Origin: Chitinophaga sancti
GTDB lineage: Bacteria > Bacteroidota > Bacteroidia > Chitinophagales > Chitinophagaceae
Assembly: GCF_034087045.1 (NCBI RefSeq)
Contig: NZ_CP139247.1
Coordinates: forward strand, 5,606,001 to 5,670,000
DNA: 64,000 nt
Direction of reading: 5' to 3'
Below, in pieces: positions 26,020 to 34,857 of the stretch. Position 1 is the stretch's first letter. Each line of letters starts with the position of its first letter. The translations under genes and the position numbers were made by a program. The notes beneath the pieces are model-generated. The model was not told where the DNA came from. It saw only the letters and a program-made list of their open reading frames with translations, and made no database searches.

Positions 26020-26600
26020 AAGGTACCCTGGGTAAGGACATCGCGGTCTGTCTTATACGCCACAACCTGCACCTTGTACCGGGTTACGAAAGCCATGATC
26101 TGAAGCATGTCTTACTCGGCTTCCAAATGACACCCGTACACGAAATCCGTCTACAGGCATTTATGCTGGGAAACGGTAACCGGACCATCCCCAGCCTCCT
26201 GATCTTTTTATTCGGTGCCCTTCTCCTCCCCGATCTTTGGCGTACCTTTTACCATGATTTTATAAACGGTACACAGGCTAAACCTATCAGTACCTGGACG
26301 ATAGAAGACTATGCCCACTGCCAGACCAGTACCCTGCGGGAGGCGGTGTTTAGCTATGCGCCGCCCCTCCATCCCATGCCTGTTACCTCATGGATCACAA
26401 AGTTCGGTGCCTATACGGCTATTTTCATGGGTACAGCAGGCATGTTATTCTGTTTGCCGTTTCTATTTTCTTCTTCCATGGAAGATATAGTGGGGGCAGG
26501 GTTTCCATTTGTAGGCGGGGCAATCATTGCCAGTGCGGGACTCATTGCACTTTCTAATATCAGTAAGCCTCAGCCTGCATTTACGCTATCCGGAAAATAG
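26013..26600 (+). CDS. Coq4-like protein with C-terminal membrane helices, 5'-truncated
   Basis: 195 residues from a GTG at 26013 just after an in-frame stop. It begins at KGTLGKDI, where Coq4 proteins are usually already about 40-50 residues in. The Coq4 metal-site motif HDxxH-x11-E is intact (SHDLKHVLLGFQMTPVHEI), followed by LQAFMLGNG. The C-terminal 60 residues hold two hydrophobic helices (KFGAYTAIFMGTAGMLFCL and a second one). Coq4 organises ubiquinone synthesis in eukaryotes and Proteobacteria; Bacteroidota normally make menaquinone, so the role here is open. The missing N-terminus suggests a deletion at the junction near 26013-26019. Confidence 0.6.
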   Translation: MSKGTLGKDIAVCLIRHNLHLVPGYESHDLKHVLLGFQMTPVHEIRLQAFMLGNGNRTIPSLLIFLFGALLLPDLWRTFYHDFINGTQAKPISTWTIEDYAHCQTSTLREAVFSYAPPLHPMPVTSWITKFGAYTAIFMGTAGMLFCLPFLFSSSMEDIVGAGFPFVGGAIIASAGLIALSNISKPQPAFTLSGK

Positions 26601-26617
26601 TTTACGCTATCCGGAAA
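26580..26617. repeat. 17-bp direct repeat at the Coq4-like stop codon
   Basis: TTTACGCTATCCGGAAA occurs at 26580-26596 and again at 26601-26617, a 21-bp tandem step. The first copy encodes the last residues of the Coq4-like protein and its stop follows directly. A slippage duplication or a pair of binding sites is possible. Confidence 0.7.
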
Positions 26618-26688
26618 TTCTGGTGAATCCGCTATACACCCGGTTGATTTTAATGTTTCTTTGCCAACATTATAGTCAACCTGCGATC

Positions 26689-29079
26689 ATGAAATTACTA
26701 TTTCCTATTTTTTCTTTACTGTTGCTGACATCAACTGTATATGCGCAACAACAACACGGCAGTCTGAACGGCGTAGTCACCACAAAAGACGGTAATCCTG
26801 TAGCTTATGTAACCGTAAGCCTCAAAGGTACGTCTTATGGCGCTGCAACGACCGACAAAGGCCATTTCCGTATCAACCGTGTGGCACCAGGCACCTATAC
26901 TATCACCGTAAGTGCAGTCAATATCCAACCACAGGAAAAACAGGTGACTGTAGAAGCTGGTCAGAATGAAACCGTAAATTTTGAACTGAACATCAATAGA
27001 ACCCAGCTCAAAGAAGTGATGGTCAATGCACGTACCAATAGTGTGAAGATGGACAATCCATCGCAGTCCCTACGCCTGCAGGAACCATTGATAGAAGTGG
27101 CACAAAATATCCAGGTGGTTTCCAACCAGTCTATCAAAGAGCAACAGATCATCAGTATGAGCGATGGCATCATCCGTAATGTGAGTGGTGCTGTAAGATT
27201 AGAACACTGGGGCGATCTGTATACCAATATCACTATGCGTGGCTCCCAGGTAAAGGCATTCCGCAACGGGTTTAATGTAGTCAGCTCCTATTGGGGACCA
27301 CTCACGGAAGATATGAGTTTTGTAGACCACATTGAATTCGTAAAAGGCCCGGCAGGATTCATGATCAGCAGTGGCGACCCAAGTGGTTTGTATAATGTGG
27401 TGACGAAGAAACCTACCGGTCAGCGCAAAAATGAATTCAGCTATACGATGGGTAGTTATAACCTGAACCGTGCTTCGCTGGACCTGGATGGAAAGTTAAG
27501 CAAAGATGGAAAGATCCTCTACCGCCTGAACCTTTCCGGTCAAAACAAAAACTCTTTCAGAACAAATGAGTTCAACGATCGGTATGCTTTTGCACCGGTC
27601 GTTTCTTTCCAGGTAGATGATAATACCAAGATAACTGCCGAGTATACCTACCAGCGTGCAAATATGTCTGACGTAGGATCTTATTATATATTCAGCCCAT
27701 TTGGTTATGCCACTTATGACCGTACTTTAAGTGCCCTGCCAGCTGGCCTGAAACCTACCATCATCAACGACCACAGCTTTACCGTTAATGTGCAGCACCA
27801 GATCGATGAAAACTGGAAACTGACCGCACAAGCTGCTTATTATCTCTATAATCAGGATGGCTCATCTATGTGGGCAGATTCTGTAGAAGCTGATGGTAAA
27901 TATTACAGGAACACAGGTATTTGGGAAGCAAAAAGTACCATGTCTTTAGGGCAGTTTTTCCTGAATGGTAAGGTAACTACTGGTCCTGTGGTACACAAGA
28001 TCTTAACAGGTATTGACATGGGTAATAAAAAGTACGTGGCGGATTATGCACAAACACATTCGCTGGATACCGGCACTGCACCATTCGATCCTTTTGCACC
28101 AGGCCTGACCCTCGATAATCCATCCAACGGGTACCCTGTGTTTGACCACACCTTAAGCCTGGAAGCAAGAGCCGCTAAGGGTTATGGCCTTATCAACTCC
28201 CGCTATTCCAGCTTTTACCTGCAGGATGAATTGGGTTTATTCAATAACAAATTGAGACTGACATTAGCAGGTCGTTATACTTATATCAACCAGGCCGATT
28301 TCGGTACGGTGAGCGAAGCAAAACGCTTTACACCACGAATAGGTTTGAGTGTATCTATTGACGACTATACTTCTATCTACGCATTATATGACCAGGCATT
28401 TACCCCACAGGCAGGTGCTGTGAGCGTGGGTAAATTAAAACCATTGACAGGTAATAATACAGAGGTTGGCATTAAAAGAGACTGGATGGAAGGGAAATGG
28501 AATACCACCGTATCTGTATACCGCATCTTAAAAGAAAATGAACTGACTGCAGATCCGAATGCTCCGGCAAATTCTGGACTGAGTATTGTATTTGGTCAGA
28601 GAAGAGCACAGGGTGTGGAGTTCGATCTCCGTGGTGAAATTCTGCCTGGTTTGGACTTAACAGCAAACTATGCCTTGACGGATTCAAAAGTGAGCAAGGT
28701 AAATCCGGGTGTTTCTGAAGCTACAGGTATTAAAGTGGGCGACGTGGTGCCTGGTTATTCAAAGCATGTGGCCAATGCATGGCTGACATATAAACTACGG
28801 ACCGGTAAGCTGAGAGGCGCTGGTATTTCAGGTGGGTTTACGTATCTGGCAGGTCGTGAGACAGATACATGGAGTGTAGGGTTGCAGCGATTACCGGATT
28901 ATTTCAAACTGGATGGTGGTTTATTCTGGGAAGGAAATAAATTGCGCATCACGGCGAATGCTTTTAATATATTAGATAAGTATTTGTTTAGTGGGTCGTA
29001 TTATTCTTATATCAATGCTTATTACTATCAGGCAGAAGCGCCGAGAAATTATCGGTTGTCTATTTCTTATAAGTTTTAA
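26689..29079 (+). CDS. TonB-dependent siderophore receptor
   Basis: 796 residues from the ATG at 26689, which gives a clear signal peptide (MKLLFPIFSLLLLTSTVYAQ). Residues about 25-110 form a carboxypeptidase-regulatory-like domain (GSLNGVVTTKDGNPVAYVTV). The plug follows (KEVMVNARTN, DGIIRNVSGAVRLE, NITMRGSQVKAFRNGF, IEFVKGPAGFMISSGDPSGLYNVVTKKP). The PLTEDMSFVDHIE and SGDPSG segments fit ferrichrome/coprogen-type receptors (FhuE-like). The barrel ends in ...NYRLSISYKF, with the terminal Phe expected for outer-membrane insertion. Ferric siderophore uptake is the likely role; no Fur box was identified. Confidence 0.85.
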   Translation: MKLLFPIFSLLLLTSTVYAQQQHGSLNGVVTTKDGNPVAYVTVSLKGTSYGAATTDKGHFRINRVAPGTYTITVSAVNIQPQEKQVTVEAGQNETVNFELNINRTQLKEVMVNARTNSVKMDNPSQSLRLQEPLIEVAQNIQVVSNQSIKEQQIISMSDGIIRNVSGAVRLEHWGDLYTNITMRGSQVKAFRNGFNVVSSYWGPLTEDMSFVDHIEFVKGPAGFMISSGDPSGLYNVVTKKPTGQRKNEFSYTMGSYNLNRASLDLDGKLSKDGKILYRLNLSGQNKNSFRTNEFNDRYAFAPVVSFQVDDNTKITAEYTYQRANMSDVGSYYIFSPFGYATYDRTLSALPAGLKPTIINDHSFTVNVQHQIDENWKLTAQAAYYLYNQDGSSMWADSVEADGKYYRNTGIWEAKSTMSLGQFFLNGKVTTGPVVHKILTGIDMGNKKYVADYAQTHSLDTGTAPFDPFAPGLTLDNPSNGYPVFDHTLSLEARAAKGYGLINSRYSSFYLQDELGLFNNKLRLTLAGRYTYINQADFGTVSEAKRFTPRIGLSVSIDDYTSIYALYDQAFTPQAGAVSVGKLKPLTGNNTEVGIKRDWMEGKWNTTVSVYRILKENELTADPNAPANSGLSIVFGQRRAQGVEFDLRGEILPGLDLTANYALTDSKVSKVNPGVSEATGIKVGDVVPGYSKHVANAWLTYKLRTGKLRGAGISGGFTYLAGRETDTWSVGLQRLPDYFKLDGGLFWEGNKLRITANAFNILDKYLFSGSYYSYINAYYYQAEAPRNYRLSISYKF

Positions 29080-29183
29080 AAATGAATAAAAAAGGGGATG
29101 TGACTTAAGTAACAGGGATACGCTGACGCCAAAATCATGTATTTGCAATGTAAATAATTATACCAGGCAAACATTCCCCTTGT

Positions 29184-29215
29184 GAAGGGTGTCTTTTCCT
29201 GAAAAGGCACCCTTC
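29184..29215 (+). terminator. Hairpin between receptor and next gene
   Basis: A 14-bp stem (left arm GAAGGGTGTCTTTT) with one G-U type mismatch and a CCTG loop. It lies 105 bp after the receptor stop. The T-run after it is poor, so it could also be a leader hairpin of the next gene. Confidence 0.5.
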
Positions 29216-29275
29216 CTGTATGAATATTATGATTTTCTTAGCATTATTCACAAAAAGGATAGTTACCTTCATATT

Positions 29276-29773
29276 ATGAGACGCGCCATCCTTTTTATCG
29301 CGATTATAATGTCTGCTTTAGCGACAAAGGCTCAGTCCCCGTTTTATTCCGGGGCACCTGGCCGATTGTCTGATACTACCAGGCAGCATAATAAATGGTT
29401 TGTGACTAAATATACCGGCATTTCTACCGGTTTTATGGCATTTAAAGGCGGTAGCAGTAAGTTTTTGTCAGCTCCAATGGCATTACAGCTGAACCGTCAG
29501 CTGACTAACAACCTCTTTGCCTTTGGCAATATATCTGCCACTCCTACCCTGTTTCAATCCAATAACCTGTTTTACCAACCCACAACCAGCAAAACCGGCT
29601 ATGGCCCTATGCAGACCAGGAGCTTTGGCATTTACCCTGCTGCCCAGGTGGGTGTAATGTATATCAGTAATGATAAAACATTTTCCATTTCCGGTAGCGT
29701 AAGTGTAAGCAGAAGTAATTCTTACGGCTATTCTCCACTATACGGCGGCCCTTCAGGCGTATTTATGCAATAA
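29276..29773 (+). CDS. Secreted hypothetical protein
   Basis: 165 residues from the ATG at 29276, which yields a signal peptide (MRRAILFIAIIMSALATKAQ). The mature part is rich in Ser, Thr, Tyr and Gly with alternating hydrophobic residues (GISTGFMAFKGGSSKFLSAP, FGIYPAAQVGVMYI), compatible with a small outer-membrane beta structure. I do not recognise a family. A degenerate -7-like TACCTTCA lies 4 bases before the start. Confidence 0.55.
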   Translation: MRRAILFIAIIMSALATKAQSPFYSGAPGRLSDTTRQHNKWFVTKYTGISTGFMAFKGGSSKFLSAPMALQLNRQLTNNLFAFGNISATPTLFQSNNLFYQPTTSKTGYGPMQTRSFGIYPAAQVGVMYISNDKTFSISGSVSVSRSNSYGYSPLYGGPSGVFMQ

Positions 29774-29891
29774 ACTCCACCACCCGACATTGCTTTATTA
29801 ATCCGTCCCTACAATCTCTAAAACAGTCCATTTTTATTTAATATGATAAATAATCGTACTTTCTTTGCCTGCATAATCCTCAAAAACATCT

Positions 29892-30701
29892 ATGAGAAAA
29901 TCAATTCTGACTGTAGGCATGTTCATTCTATCAATGGCAGCCTTTGCACAAGACACTACCAACACTGAAAACGATGAGTACGAACTTAAAGGGACAGAAA
30001 AACAGGGGTACATTATCACAAAAGACGACCAGAAAATCGAGGGAATTGTAAAGCTGTATGGCAATGCATCAAATCCCTGGAGAAACCAGAAGAAAGTCAA
30101 ATTTATTGCTAAGGAATCAATTGACGCCGAAAAAAAGAAGCAGAAATTTAAAGTACTGGATGCGGATGATATGAAAGAGTACGTAGCTATCGAAGATAGC
30201 GTGGAAAGACACTTCCGTATGATCAAGTTTGTCAACAAGCGCGAAGCTTTAACCAGCGGTGGCGGTTTAGGTGCGCAGATTAAAACAATCAAGAACCTCT
30301 CCAACACCACACACATGGCAGAAGTATTGGTTGACGGCCCTATCAAAATGTATCGTCTGTATGGTTATCCGGCTCCTGTAGCTGTAGGTAACAGCGACGT
30401 TGCAGAAATGGAAGCTTCTAATCAAAACCTTCGCGACAACCCGGATATCCTGGTACAGAAAGGTGATGATAAGCCAAAAGAGCTGACCACATCTGACATC
30501 AAGAAACTGGTAAGCGATTGTCCTACTGTAGCAGACAAACTTGCTGGAGGTAATTACAGCACTTATGATCCGGCCAAGGAGGAAAAGAAAAAGAGCGGTA
30601 TGGGCAAATTGATCAAAGGTGAGTTAGACAGGGGTGGTAGCAAATTGCAGGATATGGGTATCCAGATCTTTAGCGATTACAATACTACTTGTAAGCAATA
30701 G
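29892..30701 (+). CDS. Secreted hypothetical protein
   Basis: 269 residues with a signal peptide (MRKSILTVGMFILSMAAFAQ). The mature part is charged and hydrophilic. It starts with a small beta domain (KQGYIITKDDQKIEGIVKLYG) and ends with a lysine-rich linker and KLQDMGIQIFSDYNTTCKQ. A GGGLGAQIKTIKN segment lies mid-protein. No family is recognised. It is followed by a good terminator and so probably forms its own transcription unit. Confidence 0.65.
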   Translation: MRKSILTVGMFILSMAAFAQDTTNTENDEYELKGTEKQGYIITKDDQKIEGIVKLYGNASNPWRNQKKVKFIAKESIDAEKKKQKFKVLDADDMKEYVAIEDSVERHFRMIKFVNKREALTSGGGLGAQIKTIKNLSNTTHMAEVLVDGPIKMYRLYGYPAPVAVGNSDVAEMEASNQNLRDNPDILVQKGDDKPKELTTSDIKKLVSDCPTVADKLAGGNYSTYDPAKEEKKKSGMGKLIKGELDRGGSKLQDMGIQIFSDYNTTCKQ

Positions 30702-30708
30702 TATGTAG

Positions 30709-30747
30709 AAACAGGCTGTATCATCTTTTTATGATACAGCCTGTTTT
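30709..30747 (+). terminator. Strong intrinsic terminator
   Basis: A perfect 16-bp stem (AAACAGGCTGTATCAT and complement) with a 6-base loop is followed by TTTTATTTT. It ends the gene at 29892-30701. Confidence 0.85.
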
Positions 30748-31132
30748 ATTTTATTCGGGTATCCACTGGTTCTCAGCAGATTCATCTATCTAAATTCCAC
30801 CTGTTTCCTTTCTCCGCAAATTCATCCACGATAACAGTTACTTTAATTTCATATCGTTCCAGACTTTTTTGAGTCAGGCACCACTCTATATTCTTAAAAA
30901 ACCACCTTATTGATCATTCCTGCAGCAAAGTATGTTTGCAGTGATTTAGTATGTGTATACCCCTATAAGCTGCTCCTAAGTCAGGACAATCCTAAGCACA
31001 TGTGAATGAGCTATTGAGCCAATAAATAAGCGGCATAGGAACCAAAAAATTCTCATATCTGCCAATCAGGCATTTTGCCCCCTTCAATTTATATTGATAA
31101 TCAGTGTATTTTGAATTTAATAATACATCGTA
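30748..31132. other. Non-coding gap, no feature seen
   Basis: 385 bp of AT-rich sequence before the PadR promoter. I see no convincing gene, hairpin or repeat in it. The only open frame on the minus strand has an unprotein-like composition. Confidence 0.5.
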
Positions 31133-31163
31133 TTGCATAGTACATCCTAATACCATATATTTG
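31133..31163 (+). promoter_or_regulatory. Promoter of the PadR operon (-33 TTG, -7 TATATTTG)
   Basis: TTG at 31133-31135, a 20-base spacer and TATATTTG at 31156-31163 form a complete Bacteroidota-type promoter. The -7 box ends 4 bases before the GTG start at 31168, so the mRNA should be leaderless. Confidence 0.65.
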
Positions 31164-31167
31164 CATC

Positions 31168-31485
31168 GTGAAAAACGAATTCTTAAAAAATTGGGAGACC
31201 CAATTAAAAAAAGGGCTATTGCCATACTTCGTTCTAAAGGCGCTTGACGCCAAGGAACGCTATGGCTACGAACTCATTCAGCATCTAAAAGAGGATTTCA
31301 ACACCGAGGTGACTGAAAGCACCATGTACCCACTACTGACCCGGCTTCAGAAAGAGGAGTTACTAATCTACAAATGGATAGAACAACCAACGGGTATCCC
31401 CCGCAAGTACTATTACATTTCAGAAGATGGCAGGGCACACCTGGCGGCAATGAAGAAATCTATAGATGAAAATTTTATAAAATAA
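31168..31485 (+). CDS. PadR family transcription regulator
   Basis: 105 residues starting at a GTG at 31168. The winged helix is GLLPYFVLKALDAKERYGYE, then ESTMYPLLTRLQKEELL and GIPRKYYYISEDGR. PadR proteins are dimeric repressors that respond to small molecules. It is the first gene of an operon with a HAAS-type membrane protein and a hydrolase, a common Bacteroidota and Firmicutes arrangement in which PadR controls its membrane partner. Confidence 0.85.
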   Translation: MKNEFLKNWETQLKKGLLPYFVLKALDAKERYGYELIQHLKEDFNTEVTESTMYPLLTRLQKEELLIYKWIEQPTGIPRKYYYISEDGRAHLAAMKKSIDENFIK

Positions 31486-31491
31486 TCCTGC

Positions 31492-32067
31492 ATGAAAGCA
31501 ATAGAATTTAAAAACCCTGCCAGCCAGCGAGTATATAATAACTATATAAATCGTTGTAAAAGAGTCGTACAAATCCTCTCAAAGGAAGACCAGGAAGAAT
31601 GTCTGATGGAGGTGAACAGCTATATCTATGAGTATATCACAGATCACAGGGAGGATGAGATGACGGCACTACTCAATATCCTGGACAGACTAGGCGATCC
31701 GGAAATAACACTCAAAGAGGTCGTGGCCAGCAAAAAAATTGACCAGGCTATCAAGACCTTCAATGTCAGGTACCTGTTACAGGCGCTGTTCCTGAACCTG
31801 CGAAACGGGATCGCATATATCGTGCTTTCATTTATGACCATCATGCTGGTGACCTTTCCAATATTGATTGTCATGAAAATTATCAAACCGGAAATAACCG
31901 GTCTCTGGGTAGGTCCGCATACATTCTTTTTTGGAATCACAAGAAAACAGGAAGGTATCCGGGAAATTGCCGGCAATTACTTTATTCCGATTGCCATTGT
32001 TACCTGTATTCTGCTATACTTCATTATTATCTATATTCTTAAAGTAATAAGAAAGAAAAAACCATGA
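31492..32067 (+). CDS. HAAS/DUF1700-type membrane protein
   Basis: 191 residues. The N-terminal ~80 residues look like the HAAS helical domain (RVYNNYINRCKRVVQILS, a LGDPEITLKEVV block). Two hydrophobic helices follow, near residues 105-128 (IAYIVLSFMTIMLVTFPILIV) and 165-185 (FIPIAIVTCILLYFIIIYIL). Such proteins are regularly encoded after PadR genes and are thought to act in membrane signalling. The 3' end overlaps the hydrolase start by 4 bp (ATGA), so translation is coupled. Confidence 0.7.
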   Translation: MKAIEFKNPASQRVYNNYINRCKRVVQILSKEDQEECLMEVNSYIYEYITDHREDEMTALLNILDRLGDPEITLKEVVASKKIDQAIKTFNVRYLLQALFLNLRNGIAYIVLSFMTIMLVTFPILIVMKIIKPEITGLWVGPHTFFFGITRKQEGIREIAGNYFIPIAIVTCILLYFIIIYILKVIRKKKP

Positions 32068-33404
32068 AAAAGATTACGATCACTTTTCTAACCCTGCTCA
32101 TAGCTATTGCCGGGATTGCACAGGACATTGCTGGTAGCTGGAATGGCAAGCTGGGGCCACTACGCGTGGTATTAAATATTCAAAAGTCGGATACCGGGTA
32201 CAACGTTACATTAGATAGTCCGGACCAGGGAGCGAAAGGTATTCCTGTAAGTGAATTCACTTACAACAACCCTGACATTCATTTAAAAATCGATGCCGTT
32301 CATGCCGCATACACTGGTGAATATAAAACCGATAGCCTGACAGGTACGTTTACCCAGGGAAGTAAAACATTGCCACTTACATTTGTAAGAGGTTTTGTGG
32401 AACCTGTCAAACATCCACAGGAACCAACATTACCGCTTCCTTACTATTCTGAAGAGGTCACCTTCGAAGATACCCAGGCACATGTAACACTGGCTGGCAC
32501 CCTGACCCTGCCCAGGAAAACCGGCTCCTACCCTGCTGTAATTCTTATCACAGGCAGCGGCCAACAAAACCGGGATGAGGAACTACTGGGACATAAACCA
32601 TTCCTGATTATTTCAGACTACCTGACCCGTCAGGGAATTGCAGTGTTGCGATATGACGACCGGGGAGTAGCTAAGTCAACCGGTGATTTCAAATCAGCTA
32701 CCTCGCTGGATTTCGCTAACGATGTAGAAAGCGCCATTGCCTACCTGAAGACACGCAAAGAAATAAAACAAATTGGATTGATAGGGCATAGCGAAGGCGG
32801 ATTGATCGCACCGATAGTCGCAGCAAGAAATAAAAATGTAGCCTTCATAGTTATGCTGGCCGGTACGGGTATCAGGGGTGATGAATTACTCCTCAAACAA
32901 ACAGCATTGGTATTACATGCACAAGGAACAGCAGATAGTGCCATTACAAAAATTAATTCGACAAATAAAGGAGCTTTTGACATCATCCTCAACAATGATG
33001 ATGATAGTACGATCAAAAGAGACCTGACATCCTATTATAAGCAATTGGGAGAAGGAAATCCGGAAGAGGAGGTGAAAGAAATGATGCATCCATGGCCATG
33101 GATCAAGTTCTTTATGAAATATGATCCAACCACTTCTCTCAGGAAAGTGCATTGTCCTGTGCTGGCGGTAAATGGAGATAAAGATCTGCAGGTACCAGCA
33201 AAGGACAACCTGCCAAAAATAGCGGCAGCGCTGAAAGAGGCAGGAAATAAAGATGCAACGATCAAAGAGTATGAGGGTTTAAATCACTTGTTCCAGGAAT
33301 GCAAAACAGGGAGTCCGACAGAGTATGCGAGGATTGAACAGACCTTTTCTCCATTGGTGTTAGAAGAGATTACTAAATGGATTAAAATAAGGACGGTGCA
33401 TTAG
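32064..33404 (+). CDS. Secreted alpha/beta hydrolase
   Basis: 446 residues with a signal peptide (MKKITITFLTLLIAIAGIAQ). An N-terminal ~100-residue beta domain (IAGSWNGKLGPLRVVLNIQ) precedes the hydrolase fold. The nucleophile is Ser in LIGHSEGGLIAP near residue 243; the acid is likely in VNGDKDLQV and the histidine in YEGLNHLFQ. This fits the secreted S9/S15-like esterase or acyl-peptidase type often seen in Bacteroidota. It overlaps the upstream gene by 4 bp and the convergent DUF2200 gene by 4 bp. Confidence 0.8.
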   Translation: MKKITITFLTLLIAIAGIAQDIAGSWNGKLGPLRVVLNIQKSDTGYNVTLDSPDQGAKGIPVSEFTYNNPDIHLKIDAVHAAYTGEYKTDSLTGTFTQGSKTLPLTFVRGFVEPVKHPQEPTLPLPYYSEEVTFEDTQAHVTLAGTLTLPRKTGSYPAVILITGSGQQNRDEELLGHKPFLIISDYLTRQGIAVLRYDDRGVAKSTGDFKSATSLDFANDVESAIAYLKTRKEIKQIGLIGHSEGGLIAPIVAARNKNVAFIVMLAGTGIRGDELLLKQTALVLHAQGTADSAITKINSTNKGAFDIILNNDDDSTIKRDLTSYYKQLGEGNPEEEVKEMMHPWPWIKFFMKYDPTTSLRKVHCPVLAVNGDKDLQVPAKDNLPKIAAALKEAGNKDATIKEYEGLNHLFQECKTGSPTEYARIEQTFSPLVLEEITKWIKIRTVH

Positions 33405-33757
33405 TGCTCCGTTCTTAATATCTTTTCCATCTTCTTCCCTTTGGCCAACTCATCTACCAGCTTATCTAAGTACCGTATCTGTTGGGTTAAGGGGTTGTCG
33501 ATCTCCTCTACACGATAGCCGCAGATCACACCGGTAATGAGGTGTGCATTGGGATTTATGGTTGCCTTTTGGAAGAAGGTGGCAAAAGTTACTTTTTCTT
33601 TAATGAGTTCGGTTTGTTGATGGATATTGAAACCGGTTAACCATTCGATCACCTGATCCAGTTCTTCTTTTGTCCGGCCTTTCTTTTCTACCTTTTGGAG
33701 GTACATGGGGTAGACACCGGCGAAGGTAAGTTTTGCGATACGTTCATGATGGTCCAT
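33401..33757 (-). CDS. DUF2200 family protein
   Basis: 118 residues, cytoplasmic. The family pattern is clear: MDHHERIAKLTFAGVYPMYL, KKGRTKEELDQVIEWLTG, then ICGYRVEEIDNPLTQQIRYLDKLVDELAKG. The function of the family is unknown. A near -7 box (TATCTTTA) lies 3 bases before the ATG. Confidence 0.8.
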   Translation of the reverse strand: MDHHERIAKLTFAGVYPMYLQKVEKKGRTKEELDQVIEWLTGFNIHQQTELIKEKVTFATFFQKATINPNAHLITGVICGYRVEEIDNPLTQQIRYLDKLVDELAKGKKMEKILRTEH

Positions 33758-33870
33758 ATTTAAAGATAGTTATTATTGGTTTATGATCTTTTCCATAAGC
33801 AATAAAAAGTGCGCGTAATATGAATTGTACAATCGGTTTTACTTATTTTGGGGAAGAGAAAACTAATTAT

Positions 33871-34755
33871 ATGAACAGCATCCACGCTTTAATTACTTTT
33901 TGTTTGATTTCGACCCAGGTAGCCGCCCAGCTCAGCGTAGTCGCACCCGGTGCTCAACTAAAAAAACTCCCTGCTACATTTGCTTTTTCAGAAGGTCCGG
34001 CGGTGAATAAAAAAGGAGATATTTATTTCACTGACCAACCGAATGATAAAATATGGAAGTATGATACAAAAGGGAAACTCACTTTATTTATGGATAAGAC
34101 CGGGCGTTCCAATGGTTTGTATTTTGATCAAAAAGGGAACCTGATCGCATGTGCAGATGAGAAGGATGAGCTTTGGTCTATTAGCCCTGATAAAAAAGTA
34201 ACCGTGCTATTGAGTCTATTTGAAGGCAAGCGATTGAATGGGCCGAATGATTTATGGATTGATGCAAAAGGTGGAATTTATTTTACTGATCCGTATTATC
34301 AAAGAGAATATTGGGATCGGAAACAGCCTGATATTGCCGGACAGAAGGTGTATTATTTGCGCAAGGGAGAAAGTGCACCGATAATAGTGGAAGATGGTGT
34401 AGTAAAGCCAAATGGGATTGTGGGTACGCCGGATGGCAAGTATTTGTATGTGGCGGATATAGCGGCGAATAAGACCTATAGATTTGAAATCAATGCGGAT
34501 GGGAGTTTGAAAAATAAACAGGAGTTTGTGCCGCAGGGATCTGATGGGATGACGCTGGATAGTGAGGGCAATTTGTATATAACAGGGAATGGAGTGACAG
34601 TGTATGATAACACAGGTAAAAAACTGGGGAATATACCGGTTTCGAAGAGCTGGACGGGGAATGTGTGTTTTGGAGGGAAAGATAGGAAGCTACTGTTTAT
34701 TACAGCGTCAGAGGGGGTGTATACGTTGAGGATGAGGGTGAGAGGGGTAGAGTGA
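33871..34755 (+). CDS. SMP-30/gluconolactonase family protein
   Basis: 294 residues from the ATG at 33871, which gives a short signal peptide (MNSIHALITFCLISTQVAAQ). The six-bladed propeller signatures are present: FSEGPAVNKKGDIYFTDQ, NGLYFDQKGNLIACADE, LNGPNDLWIDAKGGIYFTDP and KPNGIVGTPDGKYLYVAD. These contain the Glu, Asn and Asp metal ligands of SMP-30 lactonases. A sugar-lactone hydrolase in the periplasm is likely, which would fit the sugar oxidoreductase encoded next door. Confidence 0.85.
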   Translation: MNSIHALITFCLISTQVAAQLSVVAPGAQLKKLPATFAFSEGPAVNKKGDIYFTDQPNDKIWKYDTKGKLTLFMDKTGRSNGLYFDQKGNLIACADEKDELWSISPDKKVTVLLSLFEGKRLNGPNDLWIDAKGGIYFTDPYYQREYWDRKQPDIAGQKVYYLRKGESAPIIVEDGVVKPNGIVGTPDGKYLYVADIAANKTYRFEINADGSLKNKQEFVPQGSDGMTLDSEGNLYITGNGVTVYDNTGKKLGNIPVSKSWTGNVCFGGKDRKLLFITASEGVYTLRMRVRGVE

Positions 34756-34857
34756 ATAAAAGTTGCCAGGCTTTTACCCGGTTGGTCTTCTGCTGAATGG
34801 CCACCCTGATTCCTGCCCCCCTCCTGGACTTTCGCCGGAATATAATGATTCATCTAA

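Noticed and set aside
30992..31225. 77-residue open frame on the minus strand before PadR
   Set aside because: It overlaps the PadR promoter and start, and its composition does not look like a protein.
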